A stretch of DNA of 64,000 nt from Chryseobacterium antibioticum (GTDB lineage Bacteria; Bacteroidota; Bacteroidia; Flavobacteriales; Weeksellaceae): contig NZ_JABBGI010000001.1 of NCBI RefSeq assembly GCF_012927325.1, positions 62,001 through 126,000 on the forward strand, written 5' to 3'. Shown here one piece after another: positions 55,867-63,090 of the stretch (within the stretch, counting starts at the first letter, position 1; each line of letters starts with the position of its first letter). The notes below the pieces were generated by a model. That model saw nothing but the letters and a program-made list of their open reading frames with translations, did no database searches and was not told where the DNA came from. The position numbers and the translations under genes were made by a program.

Positions 55867-55883
55867 GCTCCCTGACCGGGAGC
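55867..55883 (-). terminator. Hairpin between leader peptide and GLPGLI gene
   Basis: GCTCCC (55867-55872) and GGGAGC (55878-55883), 6-bp stem, 5-nt loop, followed on the minus strand by TTATTTTAT. A partial terminator that would make the peptide transcript more abundant than the downstream gene. Confidence 0.5.
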
Positions 55884-55895
55884 CTGATTTTTTAA

Positions 55896-56102
55896 TTAAC
55901 AGTATTGAGCATAAAAACCCTTACCACATGTTGTTCCGCAAGACTCTCCACATTGAGGAGGATTTACGAACTCTTTGCAGCATCTGATAAATCTTGTTCC
56001 GTCTTCACCTCCCATACATTCTCCACCGCGGCATGTCATACCGCCTCCGTTACCAATAATTTCTTTCAAATCTGTTCTTGAAATCTTCTTTAAGTTTTTC
56101 AT
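55896..56102 (-). CDS. Double-glycine-leader, Cys-rich small peptide (bacteriocin-like precursor)
   Basis: 68 residues. Leader MKNLKKISRTDLKEIIGNGG, then a Gly-rich core with eight cysteines (TC, EC, CC, C, C, C, C near the end YC). The MKNLKKxSRxxLKxIxGxGG pattern is common in Chryseobacterium short peptide genes. A TATATTTG promoter box lies upstream and the GLPGLI gene follows. Cys and Gly content suggest a disulfide-rich or modified product. No maturation or export gene is nearby. Confidence 0.78.
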   Translation of the reverse strand: MKNLKKISRTDLKEIIGNGGGMTCRGGECMGGEDGTRFIRCCKEFVNPPQCGESCGTTCGKGFYAQYC

Positions 56103-56131
56103 TGTTATACTTTGGTTTAAAGTTTAGATAA

Positions 56132-56139
56132 CAAATATA
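56132..56139 (-). promoter_or_regulatory. Promoter -7 box of the leader-peptide gene
   Basis: Minus strand TATATTTG, about 30 nt upstream of the ATG at 56102. No good -33 element; TGTG lies at about the right distance. Confidence 0.5.
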
Positions 56140-56305
56140 TGTTTCATTTTAAATATCACACATGAGGGAAATCAGTTTTCAGTATTATTAATTATACTGC
56201 TCATAATGGTGATCAGTCGGATATTAAAATTGGCGGAGACTATGAAGAAAGAATCAGTTATATTGCTTATATTAATTTGAGTCTGGGAATTTTGGGCAAA
56301 AAAAA

Positions 56306-56324
56306 TCCCGAAGGAAATTCGGGA
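56306..56324 (-). terminator. Terminator after the tRNA array
   Basis: TCCCGAA (56306-56312) and TTCGGGA (56318-56324), followed on the minus strand by eight T. Ends the tRNA transcript. Confidence 0.8.
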
Positions 56325-56332
56325 AATTTGAG

Positions 56333-56404
56333 AGCCAACTACGGGACTTGAACCCGTGACCTCTTCCTTACCAAGGAAGCACTCTACCGCTGAGCTAAGT
56401 CGGC
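56333..56404 (-). tRNA. tRNA-Thr (GGU)
   Basis: Acceptor GCCGACT pairs with AGTTGGC (one G-T), anticodon loop TTGGTAA, T-arm CGGGTTCAAGTCCCG. Last of the array, where thrT stands in E. coli ahead of tufB. Confidence 0.95.
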
Positions 56405-56411
56405 ACTAACT

Positions 56412-56442
56412 AAAAAAAATCACACTAATCAGCGTGATTTTC
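56412..56442 (-). terminator. Attenuator-like hairpin between tRNA-Gly and tRNA-Thr(GGU)
   Basis: On the minus strand AATCACG, loop, GTGATTTTTTTT; stem of about 6-7 bp with a T-run. A decayed copy of the same hairpin lies in the duplicated unit at about 56850-56872. Confidence 0.45.
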
Positions 56443-56446
56443 TTTG

Positions 56447-56519
56447 AGCGGAAGACGAGGGTCGAACTCGCGACATTCAGCTTGGAAGGCTGACGCTCTA
56501 CCAACTGAGCTACTTCCGC
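56447..56519 (-). tRNA. tRNA-Gly (UCC), copy 1
   Basis: Acceptor GCGGAAG pairs with CTTCCGC, anticodon loop CTTCCAA. Differs from copy 2 by a compensatory pair in the acceptor stem (position 4 G-C). Confidence 0.95.
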
Positions 56520-56606
56520 AATTTTGTTTCCAAAACTATTGGTAAACGCTTTGCAAATCTAGGAAAATCCTTTTAAATCTGCAAGATTTTTTTTTAATAT
56601 AAATTG

Positions 56607-56687
56607 TGGGAAGAGCAGGATTCGAACCTGCGAAGCCGAAGCAACTGAGTTACAGTCAGTCCCATTTAGCCACTCTGGAATCTTCCC
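56607..56687 (-). tRNA. tRNA-Tyr (GUA), copy 1
   Basis: 81-nt class II tRNA with long variable arm; acceptor GGGAAGA/TCTTCCC, anticodon loop CTGTAAC. Confidence 0.95.
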
Positions 56688-56707
56688 AAAATATTATATT
56701 AAAATTG

Positions 56708-56781
56708 AGCCTCCAGAGGGACTCGAACCCACGACCTGCTGATTACAAATCAGCTGCTCTAGCCAACTGAGCTATGGAGGC
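56708..56781 (-). tRNA. tRNA-Thr (UGU), copy 1
   Basis: Acceptor GCCTCCA/TGGAGGC, anticodon loop TTTGTAA. Confidence 0.95.
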
Positions 56782-56875
56782 AATTTTAATGTTACGACTG
56801 AAAGCTTTTGAGAAAATTCTACTCTGAGCTTTTCAGTTGTTTAAAAAAAATCACGCCTAAACTGGTGTGAAATTG

Positions 56876-56948
56876 AGCGAAAGACGAGGGTCGAACTCGC
56901 GACATTCAGCTTGGAAGGCTGACGCTCTACCAACTGAGCTACTTTCGC
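56876..56948 (-). tRNA. tRNA-Gly (UCC), copy 2
   Basis: Acceptor GCGAAAG pairs with CTTTCGC; otherwise identical to copy 1. Confidence 0.95.
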
Positions 56949-57039
56949 AATTTTGTTTCCAAAACTATTGGTTTAACGGTTTGCAAATCTAAGAAACTTT
57001 CTTTAAACCTGCAAGACTTTTTTTTCTAAATATAAACTG

Positions 57040-57120
57040 TGGGAAGAGCAGGATTCGAACCTGCGAAGCCGAAGCAACTGAGTTACAGTCAGTCCCATTT
57101 AGCCACTCTGGAATCTTCCC
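57040..57120 (-). tRNA. tRNA-Tyr (GUA), copy 2
   Basis: Sequence identical to copy 1 over the tRNA body. Confidence 0.95.
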
Positions 57121-57138
57121 TAATGTTTATATTAAATG

Positions 57139-57212
57139 AGCCTCCAGAGGGACTCGAACCCACGACCTGCTGATTACAAATCAGCTGCTCTAGCCAACTG
57201 AGCTATGGAGGC
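57139..57212 (-). tRNA. tRNA-Thr (UGU), copy 2
   Basis: Same body as copy 1; first of the array in transcription order. Confidence 0.95.
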
Positions 57213-57257
57213 ATAATAAAAAGAATTCAAAAGAACGCTGTTCCCTTTTTGCGATTG

Positions 57258-57289
57258 CAAAGATAGAACGGTTTTTTTGAATTCTCAAA
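57258..57289 (-). promoter_or_regulatory. Promoter of the tRNA array
   Basis: Minus strand TTTG (57286-57289), a 20-bp spacer, TATCTTTG (57258-57265). Transcript start near 57251, about 40 nt before the first tRNA. Confidence 0.75.
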
Positions 57290-57319
57290 CTTTTTTATGA
57301 CTTTTTTTATCTTTTTTTT

Positions 57320-57610
57320 CTACGCCATCTCTTTTTTCTTGATTAGTAGCTTTTTAGCAGTATCAACGCAAAGGTCTAAACTTTCTTCAAAAGTTTCAGA
57401 TGTCTTTTTTACTACGATATCGTCTCCCGGAACGGCTAAAATAAGTTCAGCAGTTTTGTTACTTCTGTCCGAGGTATTTTCAACTTTTAGGAAGACCTTA
57501 CACTCATGAATTTTATCATAGAAGGTTTCCAACTTGCTTACTTTTTTGTCAATGTGTGATTCTAATGGTTCGTGTGGTGTTAAACCAATTGATTGAACTG
57601 TGATCTTCAT
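57320..57610 (-). CDS. hpf: Ribosome hibernation/translation-inhibitor factor (HPF/RaiA family)
   Basis: 96 residues, the short form. Typical MKITVQSIGLTPHEPLESHIDKKVSKLE and HECKVFLKVENTSD and TAELILAVPGDDIVVKKTSE. Binds 30S subunits during stationary phase and blocks translation. ATG overlaps the recombinase stop by four bases. Confidence 0.92.
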   Translation of the reverse strand: MKITVQSIGLTPHEPLESHIDKKVSKLETFYDKIHECKVFLKVENTSDRSNKTAELILAVPGDDIVVKKTSETFEESLDLCVDTAKKLLIKKKEMA

Positions 57611-58497
57611 AATTCTTCTTTTTTAGATGCTCTAGGGTGAGCCTGATTAAACACTTTTTTCAATTGTTCAATATTGGCATTCGTATAGACTTGAGTACTG
57701 GCAAGACTGGAATGCCCTAATATTTTTTTTACTTTGGAGATTTCCGCCCCATTATCCAAAACATGCGTAGCAAAGCTATGCCGAAGGATGTGAGGACTTC
57801 TTTTTTCTTTTGTTGTTACAAGACTAAGGTACTTATTAACTACCACATAAACAAATTTTTCCGAGAGTTTTTTACCCTTTTTATTGACAAAAAAATATAA
57901 TTGATGTTCGTTCTCAGGTTGCCTTATTTCAAGATAACTTCTAAGCAGATCCGACAAGTCCTGGGAGACCGGAATAAAGCGTTCTTTATTTCCTTTTCCT
58001 ATTACCTTTAGCTCGTTTCCGTCTAAATTAACATACTCAAACATCAGGCCACAAAGCTCAGCTTTACGGATCCCTGTCTGATATAATACTTCAATAATGC
58101 ATTTTTCCAGGATATCATGTTTCTCTGACAGGACATCATCGCTCAGCGTCTGCATTTCTTCCTGAGAGATAGGAATCTGTTTTTCAGCATAAAACTTGAG
58201 AGAAGGGATACTTTCGGTGGGGGAGACTTTGATCTCCCCTATTTTTAAAAGAAATAAATAAAAACTTCGGAGTGAAGACAATTTTCTATTGATGCTTCTT
58301 TTTGAAATATTATTTTCACTTAATTCAACGATAAAATTTCTGATTACTTTTTTATCTGCCCTGGAAATATCTTCAGAAGCTTCTGTTTTGAGATAGAAAT
58401 GAGAAAAATCCTCAAGATCTTTTTTGTAGCTTGTAACGGTATGAGGCGAATACCTCTTTTCAAACTGTAAATATTCTAAATATTTATTCAACATCAC
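57607..58497 (-). CDS. xerC: Tyrosine recombinase (XerC/XerD type)
   Basis: 296 residues. N-terminal SAM-like domain LEYLQFEKRYSPHTVTSYKKDL. Catalytic residues appear in GIRKAELCGL (Arg), SPHILRHSFATHVLDNGAE (His-x2-Arg), LGHSSLASTQVYTN (His and Tyr). It probably resolves chromosome dimers at dif. XerC versus XerD cannot be separated by eye. Linked to hpf and rpsU as in other flavobacteria. Confidence 0.9.
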   Translation of the reverse strand: MMLNKYLEYLQFEKRYSPHTVTSYKKDLEDFSHFYLKTEASEDISRADKKVIRNFIVELSENNISKRSINRKLSSLRSFYLFLLKIGEIKVSPTESIPSLKFYAEKQIPISQEEMQTLSDDVLSEKHDILEKCIIEVLYQTGIRKAELCGLMFEYVNLDGNELKVIGKGNKERFIPVSQDLSDLLRSYLEIRQPENEHQLYFFVNKKGKKLSEKFVYVVVNKYLSLVTTKEKRSPHILRHSFATHVLDNGAEISKVKKILGHSSLASTQVYTNANIEQLKKVFNQAHPRASKKEEL

Positions 58498-58577
58498 ATA
58501 AGGTATAAAAACAAAAATTCACTTCTCAAATATACGAATATTTAAGAAGTGAATTTAGTATGTGGTTAAGAAAAATC

Positions 58578-58775
58578 TTAAGCCTGCTCTTCCTTGCTAA
58601 GCCCTCTTTGTTTGTAAGCGGCTTTCAGTCTAGATTGTCTTAAAGTTACAGAAGGCTTAATAAACGCTTGTCTAGATCTCAATTGACGAACTGTACCCGT
58701 TTTATCAAATTTTCTTTTATATTTTTTTAATGCTCTGTCGATGGATTCCCCATCTTTTACTGGAATTATTAACAT
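58578..58775 (-). CDS. rpsU: 30S ribosomal protein S21
   Basis: 65 residues: MLIIPVKDGESIDRALKKYK, then the basic KRKFDKTGTVRQLRSRQAF and helical end. First gene of the ancestral super-operon. Confidence 0.97.
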   Translation of the reverse strand: MLIIPVKDGESIDRALKKYKRKFDKTGTVRQLRSRQAFIKPSVTLRQSRLKAAYKQRGLSKEEQA

Positions 58776-58798
58776 ATTTTACATCTCATTTTGGGTTG

Positions 58799-58829
58799 CA
58801 AAACTAGACATTTTTTATTAAACCGCAAA
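58799..58829 (-). promoter_or_regulatory. rpsU promoter
   Basis: Minus strand TTTG (58826-58829), exactly 19 bp, TAGTTTTG (58799-58806). Leader of about 20 nt before ATG 58775. Confidence 0.8.
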
Positions 58830-59050
58830 ATTTAACTCTGATTTAATTAAAAAAAAGCAAATAACTTATCCACAAAAACACATCCGAATGTGGATAAGTA
58901 TGCATTGCCATATAATCTAAACCTTATTTTATATCTAAAAATCAATCCCTTAGGTATTATTTCCTTTGAGAAAACATTGGCAAACATGCCTATGTCAGCA
59001 TAATTACAAAAAGTAGCCTACATTATGAACGGTATATAAACAAAAAACTT

Positions 59051-59058
59051 TATCTTTG
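59051..59058 (+). promoter_or_regulatory. ssrA promoter -7 box
   Basis: TATCTTTG followed by C; the mature RNA starts 17 nt later at 59075 after processing. No clear -33 element. Confidence 0.6.
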
Positions 59059-59074
59059 CATTCACTTTATTCAT

Positions 59075-59470
59075 GGGGTTGACTGGTTTCGACAGCAAGA
59101 TCAATGGGTAAGTAAGCATGCAGAGAACCGTAGCGCGATCTCTTAAATCCCTTGCTACACAACTTTAACTGGCAACGAAGAGTTCGCTCTTGCAGCTTAA
59201 TCCGAATAAAGTAAGATTCAAGCGCTTTCCCGAAGATAGTAAGGAAGCAAGATATCTCACAAATGCTCCGTTCTACGGCGTTTGATCCTGAGATATAGGA
59301 ATGTAGAAATAAGGTTTCAGATGCTTTGGCTGAAACTCGAAAACCTCAGAAGATAAGCTGGATGTTGGGTGTCTGCCCTCTGCCTTCAGTCGAAAATCAA
59401 TGGTAGAATAAGCATGTAGAAATCTTATGTGTTGCTTGTTTGGACGAGGGTTCGAATCCCTCCAACTCCA
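59075..59470 (+). ncRNA. ssrA: Transfer-messenger RNA (tmRNA)
   Basis: 5' GGGGTTGACTGG and 3' GGTTCGAATCCCTCCAACTCCA give the tRNA-like acceptor stem and T-arm. The reading frame for the tag, GGC at 59171 to TAA at 59198-59200, encodes GNEEFALAA, ending in the ALAA degron. It rescues stalled ribosomes. A MWSWRDSNPRP-type minus-strand frame inside it is spurious. Confidence 0.95.
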
Positions 59471-59471
59471 C

Positions 59472-59508
59472 AAAAAAGAGAGCCTGTAAAAGACAGACTC
59501 TCTTTTTT
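59472..59508 (+). terminator. tmRNA terminator
   Basis: AAAAAAGAGAG (59472-59482) and CTCTCTTTTTT (59498-59508), 11-bp stem with T-run. Confidence 0.8.
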
Positions 59509-59569
59509 ATTATTAATCGTTATTGAATTAATACTCTATTTCAACGCACTAATTATCGTTGCCGTCATC

Positions 59570-59947
59570 TTAGATATCACCCACCATATTTTGAAACCCT
59601 GCAGTACAGAACTGTCGCGTTCCTCCAAATTCCAGGATCATCGTTTCAATAAGTTCTTTTTCCCGCCTTTCAACAGTTTTCTTTAGATTTTTAAGAATTT
59701 CAATACGTTCTTCCACACTTGTTTTCGAGAATGTTTTAAAAGCTTCTTTTGCTGCTGCAATTGCATTCCTGGTATCATTTTCATCTTCCAAAATCACTTC
59801 TCCAATGTTTTCACGGTTCGTTGGATTGATCAAATCGAATATTTCAGTTCCCTGTATTGTTGCAAATTCGCCATTGATGTAAGATTTGTCTATACGTCTT
59901 ATATTCCTTATTTTAATTGAACGGGACAAAGTTCTTACAATTTCCAA
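59570..59947 (-). pseudogene. Aldehyde dehydrogenase, N-terminal fragment only
   Basis: 125 residues from ATG 59947 or a later start. KSYINGEFATIQGTEIFDLINPTNRENIGEVI and EDENDTRNAIAAAKEAFKTFSKTSVEERIEILKNL are the N-terminal part of an NAD aldehyde dehydrogenase. The match stops at LEFGGTRQF...GDI, followed by TAA. Normal family length is about 470-490, and the Rossmann and catalytic Cys regions are missing. Probably a remnant, not a functional enzyme. Confidence 0.7.
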
Positions 59948-60310
59948 GGATACACTCTACTACATGGCGCAATTCAACTTTGCTAAAAAGATCACAATCT
60001 ACCTGTAAGTTCATCTATAATTGAGTTGATAAAAAGTAAAAAAGACCGATCATTATTAAATTCAACAGAAATAAACCGGTTACAAGATGTGACTATTTGA
60101 TTCAATTCCTGACTTGAAATAGTCTTGATTTACCTTTTACTGTAAACGATTTTTGCATCATCTATAACCGAAATACCCATTCATTTTACTTATGATCTGC
60201 ATAGTAAACATAAATAGCTGAAAACTAAAACACTAAAACTTCTTACTATAAAATAAGTATAGTCTACCCACAAAAAAGACTAAAAAAATGTTTTATCGTG
60301 AAGAATTTTA
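59948..60310. other. Intergenic region with one hairpin
   Basis: AT-rich, with no supported gene. GACTATTT (60091-60098) pairs with AAATAGTC (60117-60124), with a nested CAA/TTG; its role is unclear. Confidence 0.45.
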
Positions 60311-60318
60311 TATATTTG
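60311..60318 (+). promoter_or_regulatory. acpP promoter -7 box
   Basis: TATATTTG followed by C, ATG at 60350, leader about 26 nt. A poor -33 (TGTTTT near 60288-60293). Confidence 0.6.
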
Positions 60319-60349
60319 CACCATCTAACAATTAAAAAAATAATTTACT

Positions 60350-60589
60350 ATGTCAGACATTGCATCAAGAGTAAAAGCTATCATCGCTGATAAGCTTGAC
60401 GTTGAAGAAACAGAAGTAACTCCTGAAGCTAGCTTCACTAACGATTTAGGAGCTGATTCATTGGACACCGTTGAGTTAATCATGGAATTTGAAAAAGAAT
60501 TCAATATTCAAATCCCTGATGATCAGGCTGAAAAAATTACTACTGTAGGGCACGCTATCGCTTACATCGAAGAAGTAGTAAATAAATAA
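60350..60589 (+). CDS. acpP: Acyl carrier protein
   Basis: 79 residues, acidic. The phosphopantetheine attachment serine is Ser37 in [15 protein letters not shown]. Carries growing acyl chains in fatty-acid synthesis. Precedes fabF by 34 nt. Confidence 0.98.
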   Translation: MSDIASRVKAIIADKLDVEETEVTPEASFTNDLGADSLDTVELIMEFEKEFNIQIPDDQAEKITTVGHAIAYIEEVVNK

Positions 60590-60623
60590 TATTCTTCAAC
60601 AAAAAAGAAAATTTTAAAAGTTT

Positions 60624-61868
60624 ATGGAATTAAAAAGAGTAGTTGTAACCGGTTTTGGCGCAATAACACCAATTGGAAATAATGCAAAAGAATACTGGGA
60701 AAATCTTCTTAAAGGTGAGAGCGGTGCTGCTCCGATTACTCTTTTTGATGCCAAAAACTTTAAAACTAAATTCGCTTGCGAAGTAAAAGATTTCGATCCA
60801 TTGCAACATTTCGATAAGAAAGAAGCAAAGAAAATGGACCGGAATACTCAACTTGGGCTTGTAGCCGCAAGAGAAGCGGTAGCACACTCCAGAATTATGG
60901 AAGACAATGTTGATAAAAACAGAGTCGGGGTAATTTGGGGATCCGGAATCGGAGGTTTAGAAACTTTCGAAACAGAGGTTTTAGGATGGGCGAATACGGA
61001 AATTCCAAGATTCAACCCATTCTTTATTCCTAAAATGATTGCGGATATCACTCCTGGACACATTTCCATTGAGTATGGTTTTCACGGGCCGAATTATACT
61101 ACGGTATCTGCCTGTGCATCATCTGCCAATGCACTGATTGACTCCAAGATGATTATCCAGTTAGGAAAAGCTGACGTGATTGTATGCGGTGGCTCTGAAG
61201 CAGCCGTTACAGCAAGTGGTGTCGGTGGATTTAATGCGATGATGGCACTTTCTACAAGAAATGATGATCCTACCACAGCTTCAAGACCGTTTGACAAAGA
61301 CAGAGACGGTTTTGTATTGGGCGAAGGTGCAGGATCTATTATCCTTGAAGAATATGAGCACGCGGTAAAACGTGGCGCTACCATTTATGCAGAATTATTA
61401 GGTGGCGGTATGAGTGCAGATGCACATCATATGACAGCCCCTCATCCTGAAGGCTTAGGCGCTTATCTGGTAATGAAAAACTGTCTGGAAGACGCAGGCT
61501 TAACTGCTGATGAAGTAGACCATATCAACATGCATGGTACCTCTACTCCATTAGGAGATATTGCAGAATCCAACGCAATTTCGAGATTATTGGGCGAGCA
61601 CGCTTTTGATATTCAGATTAATTCTACAAAATCAATGACTGGCCACCTTTTGGGTGCTGCTGGTGTTATTGAGGCTATTGCTGCATTAGGAACTATTATT
61701 CATGGTATCGTTCCGCCTACCATCAACCATTTTACTGATGATGAAAATATTGACAAAAGATTGAATTTCACATTCAATACAGCTGTTAAGAAAGATGTAA
61801 AAGTAGCCATGAGCAATACTTTTGGATTTGGCGGGCACAATGCTTGCGTTCTATTTAAGAAAATCTAA
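60624..61868 (+). CDS. fabF: Beta-ketoacyl-ACP synthase II
   Basis: 414 residues. Active-site Cys in TVSACASSANALID (about 164), His in NMHGTSTPLGD and in KSMTGHLLGAAG, C-terminal NTFGFGGHNACV. Elongates acyl-ACP. Its ATG has an upstream AGTTT region without a strong ribosome site, as usual in this phylum. Confidence 0.98.
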   Translation: MELKRVVVTGFGAITPIGNNAKEYWENLLKGESGAAPITLFDAKNFKTKFACEVKDFDPLQHFDKKEAKKMDRNTQLGLVAAREAVAHSRIMEDNVDKNRVGVIWGSGIGGLETFETEVLGWANTEIPRFNPFFIPKMIADITPGHISIEYGFHGPNYTTVSACASSANALIDSKMIIQLGKADVIVCGGSEAAVTASGVGGFNAMMALSTRNDDPTTASRPFDKDRDGFVLGEGAGSIILEEYEHAVKRGATIYAELLGGGMSADAHHMTAPHPEGLGAYLVMKNCLEDAGLTADEVDHINMHGTSTPLGDIAESNAISRLLGEHAFDIQINSTKSMTGHLLGAAGVIEAIAALGTIIHGIVPPTINHFTDDENIDKRLNFTFNTAVKKDVKVAMSNTFGFGGHNACVLFKKI

Positions 61869-61877
61869 ATTCAATGA

Positions 61878-62639
61878 ATGGAGTTACAGAAATACTTTTC
61901 TAAATTCCTTCTCAGACAAAGAAAAAGAAAATTAACGGAGAGAGACTACTTCCTTAGTACCGAGCTAAAAAAAATGCTGGGTTCAGAGGTTCAGAATGTT
62001 GCTCTTTACCGGGAAGCTTTTTCTTTAAAAAGTTCTTCTAAAAATCAAGACAGCAATTACGAACGACTTGAATTTTTGGGGGATTCTGTTTTGGGTACAA
62101 TTATTTCCTGTCATCTGTTCCAGACCTATCCTCAGGCCAACGAAGGATATCTGACCCAGATGAAATCTAAAATTGTTAATAGGAAGAATCTTAATAAATT
62201 AGGTGAAGACCTGAAGCTTATCGATCTTTTGCAGAAGCAGGGATCCGCAGCGTTGGGCGAAAATATTTCCGGAAATTTATTTGAAGCACTCATCGGTGCA
62301 GTCTATCTCGACTTCCATTATGAAGCCTGTAAAAGGATCATTCTGGAAAGATTGCTGACACCTAACGAAATTAATAAGCTTGAAAATAAAATTGTAAGCT
62401 ACAAAGGCCTTCTGCTCGAATGGAGCCAGAAGAAAAAAGTAAATATAAAGTACGAAACCTGCGAAGAAATTCAGGCCAATAAATCCATTGTATTCAGATG
62501 CCACGTCTGGTTGGGAGAAGAAAAAATTGCCAACGCGACGGAAACTTCCAAAAAGAAGGCAGAAGAAAAAGCAGCGCAGAGAGCATTTTATATTTTAAAT
62601 AAAAAAGAAAACATACTTGGAAATCCAAAAACTTTATGA
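61878..62639 (+). CDS. rnc: Ribonuclease III
   Basis: 253 residues. Catalytic signature NYERLEFLGDSVLG, then LFEALIGAVYLD and a C-terminal dsRNA-binding domain with KKKAEEKAAQRAFYIL. Cleaves double-stranded RNA in rRNA processing and mRNA turnover. Overlaps the next frame by 23 nt. Confidence 0.97.
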   Translation: MELQKYFSKFLLRQRKRKLTERDYFLSTELKKMLGSEVQNVALYREAFSLKSSSKNQDSNYERLEFLGDSVLGTIISCHLFQTYPQANEGYLTQMKSKIVNRKNLNKLGEDLKLIDLLQKQGSAALGENISGNLFEALIGAVYLDFHYEACKRIILERLLTPNEINKLENKIVSYKGLLLEWSQKKKVNIKYETCEEIQANKSIVFRCHVWLGEEKIANATETSKKKAEEKAAQRAFYILNKKENILGNPKTL

Positions 62640-63090
62640 TCTAGACGATATAGAATTTGAAGATATTGCCATAGGATTGGTAAGATTAGCAAAAGATGTA
62701 CCTGCTCATGAGTTTTTCTACAAAATAAATCAAATCAACGGCCTTACCTTTTCCAGAAAGAAAGATGTGATTATTCACGGGGCGTATTATGATTATTATT
62801 TTCCGAGATTTGAAGCTTATCACAAGTTTACAAAGACGTGTTTTACATTCATTTCAAACCAGTCTTCGGAAAGTAAGCAAAAAAAACTGCAGACTGAGCT
62901 CTTTACAGAAGAAGAAAACATTAAATTTTTATTAAATAATCAGGTAGATGTAGAATATATTCTGCATACTTCGGAACAAATTCCTGATTTTTCCGTAATT
63001 TTGCTCCCGGAAAATCTTGTGTTTCCGATACAAGATTACACATTAGGTTCTGAAGAGGAACTTTATCAAATTATCCAGTATTATGAATAA
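62617..63090 (+). CDS. IPExxxVDY-like protein of unknown function
   Basis: 157 residues from TTG 62617 (MEIQKLYDLDDIEFEDIAIG), overlapping rnc. The N-terminal KLYxxDDxxFxDIAIG start and the position between rnc and pyk match the flavobacterial IPExxxVDY family. The motif itself is not clear here; the C-terminal part has IPDFSVILLPE and the VDVEYIL stretch. No function known. Stop overlaps pyk start by 8 nt. Confidence 0.65.
   Translation: MEIQKLYDLDDIEFEDIAIGLVRLAKDVPAHEFFYKINQINGLTFSRKKDVIIHGAYYDYYFPRFEAYHKFTKTCFTFISNQSSESKQKKLQTELFTEEENIKFLLNNQVDVEYILHTSEQIPDFSVILLPENLVFPIQDYTLGSEEELYQIIQYYE

Larger units (their letters stand above)
56447..57212. repeat. Tandem duplication of Thr-Tyr-Gly tRNA unit
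   Basis: Corresponding tRNAs are offset by 429 (Gly), 433 (Tyr) and 431 bp (Thr). Spacers are similar but diverged (for example the Gly-Tyr spacer with the shared TTTTGTTTCCAAAACTATTGG stretch). Transcription order is Thr(UGU)-Tyr-Gly-Thr(UGU)-Tyr-Gly-Thr(GGU). Confidence 0.85.

Noticed and set aside
57607-58497. Phage or integron integrase
   Set aside because: The recombinase lies in the conserved rpsU-hpf context, with no attachment site or phage genes, so it is the housekeeping Xer type.
59273-59473. Minus-strand frame starting MWSWRDSNPRPNK
   Set aside because: It is antisense to tmRNA, and this start is a well-known spurious translation of tmRNA 3' ends.
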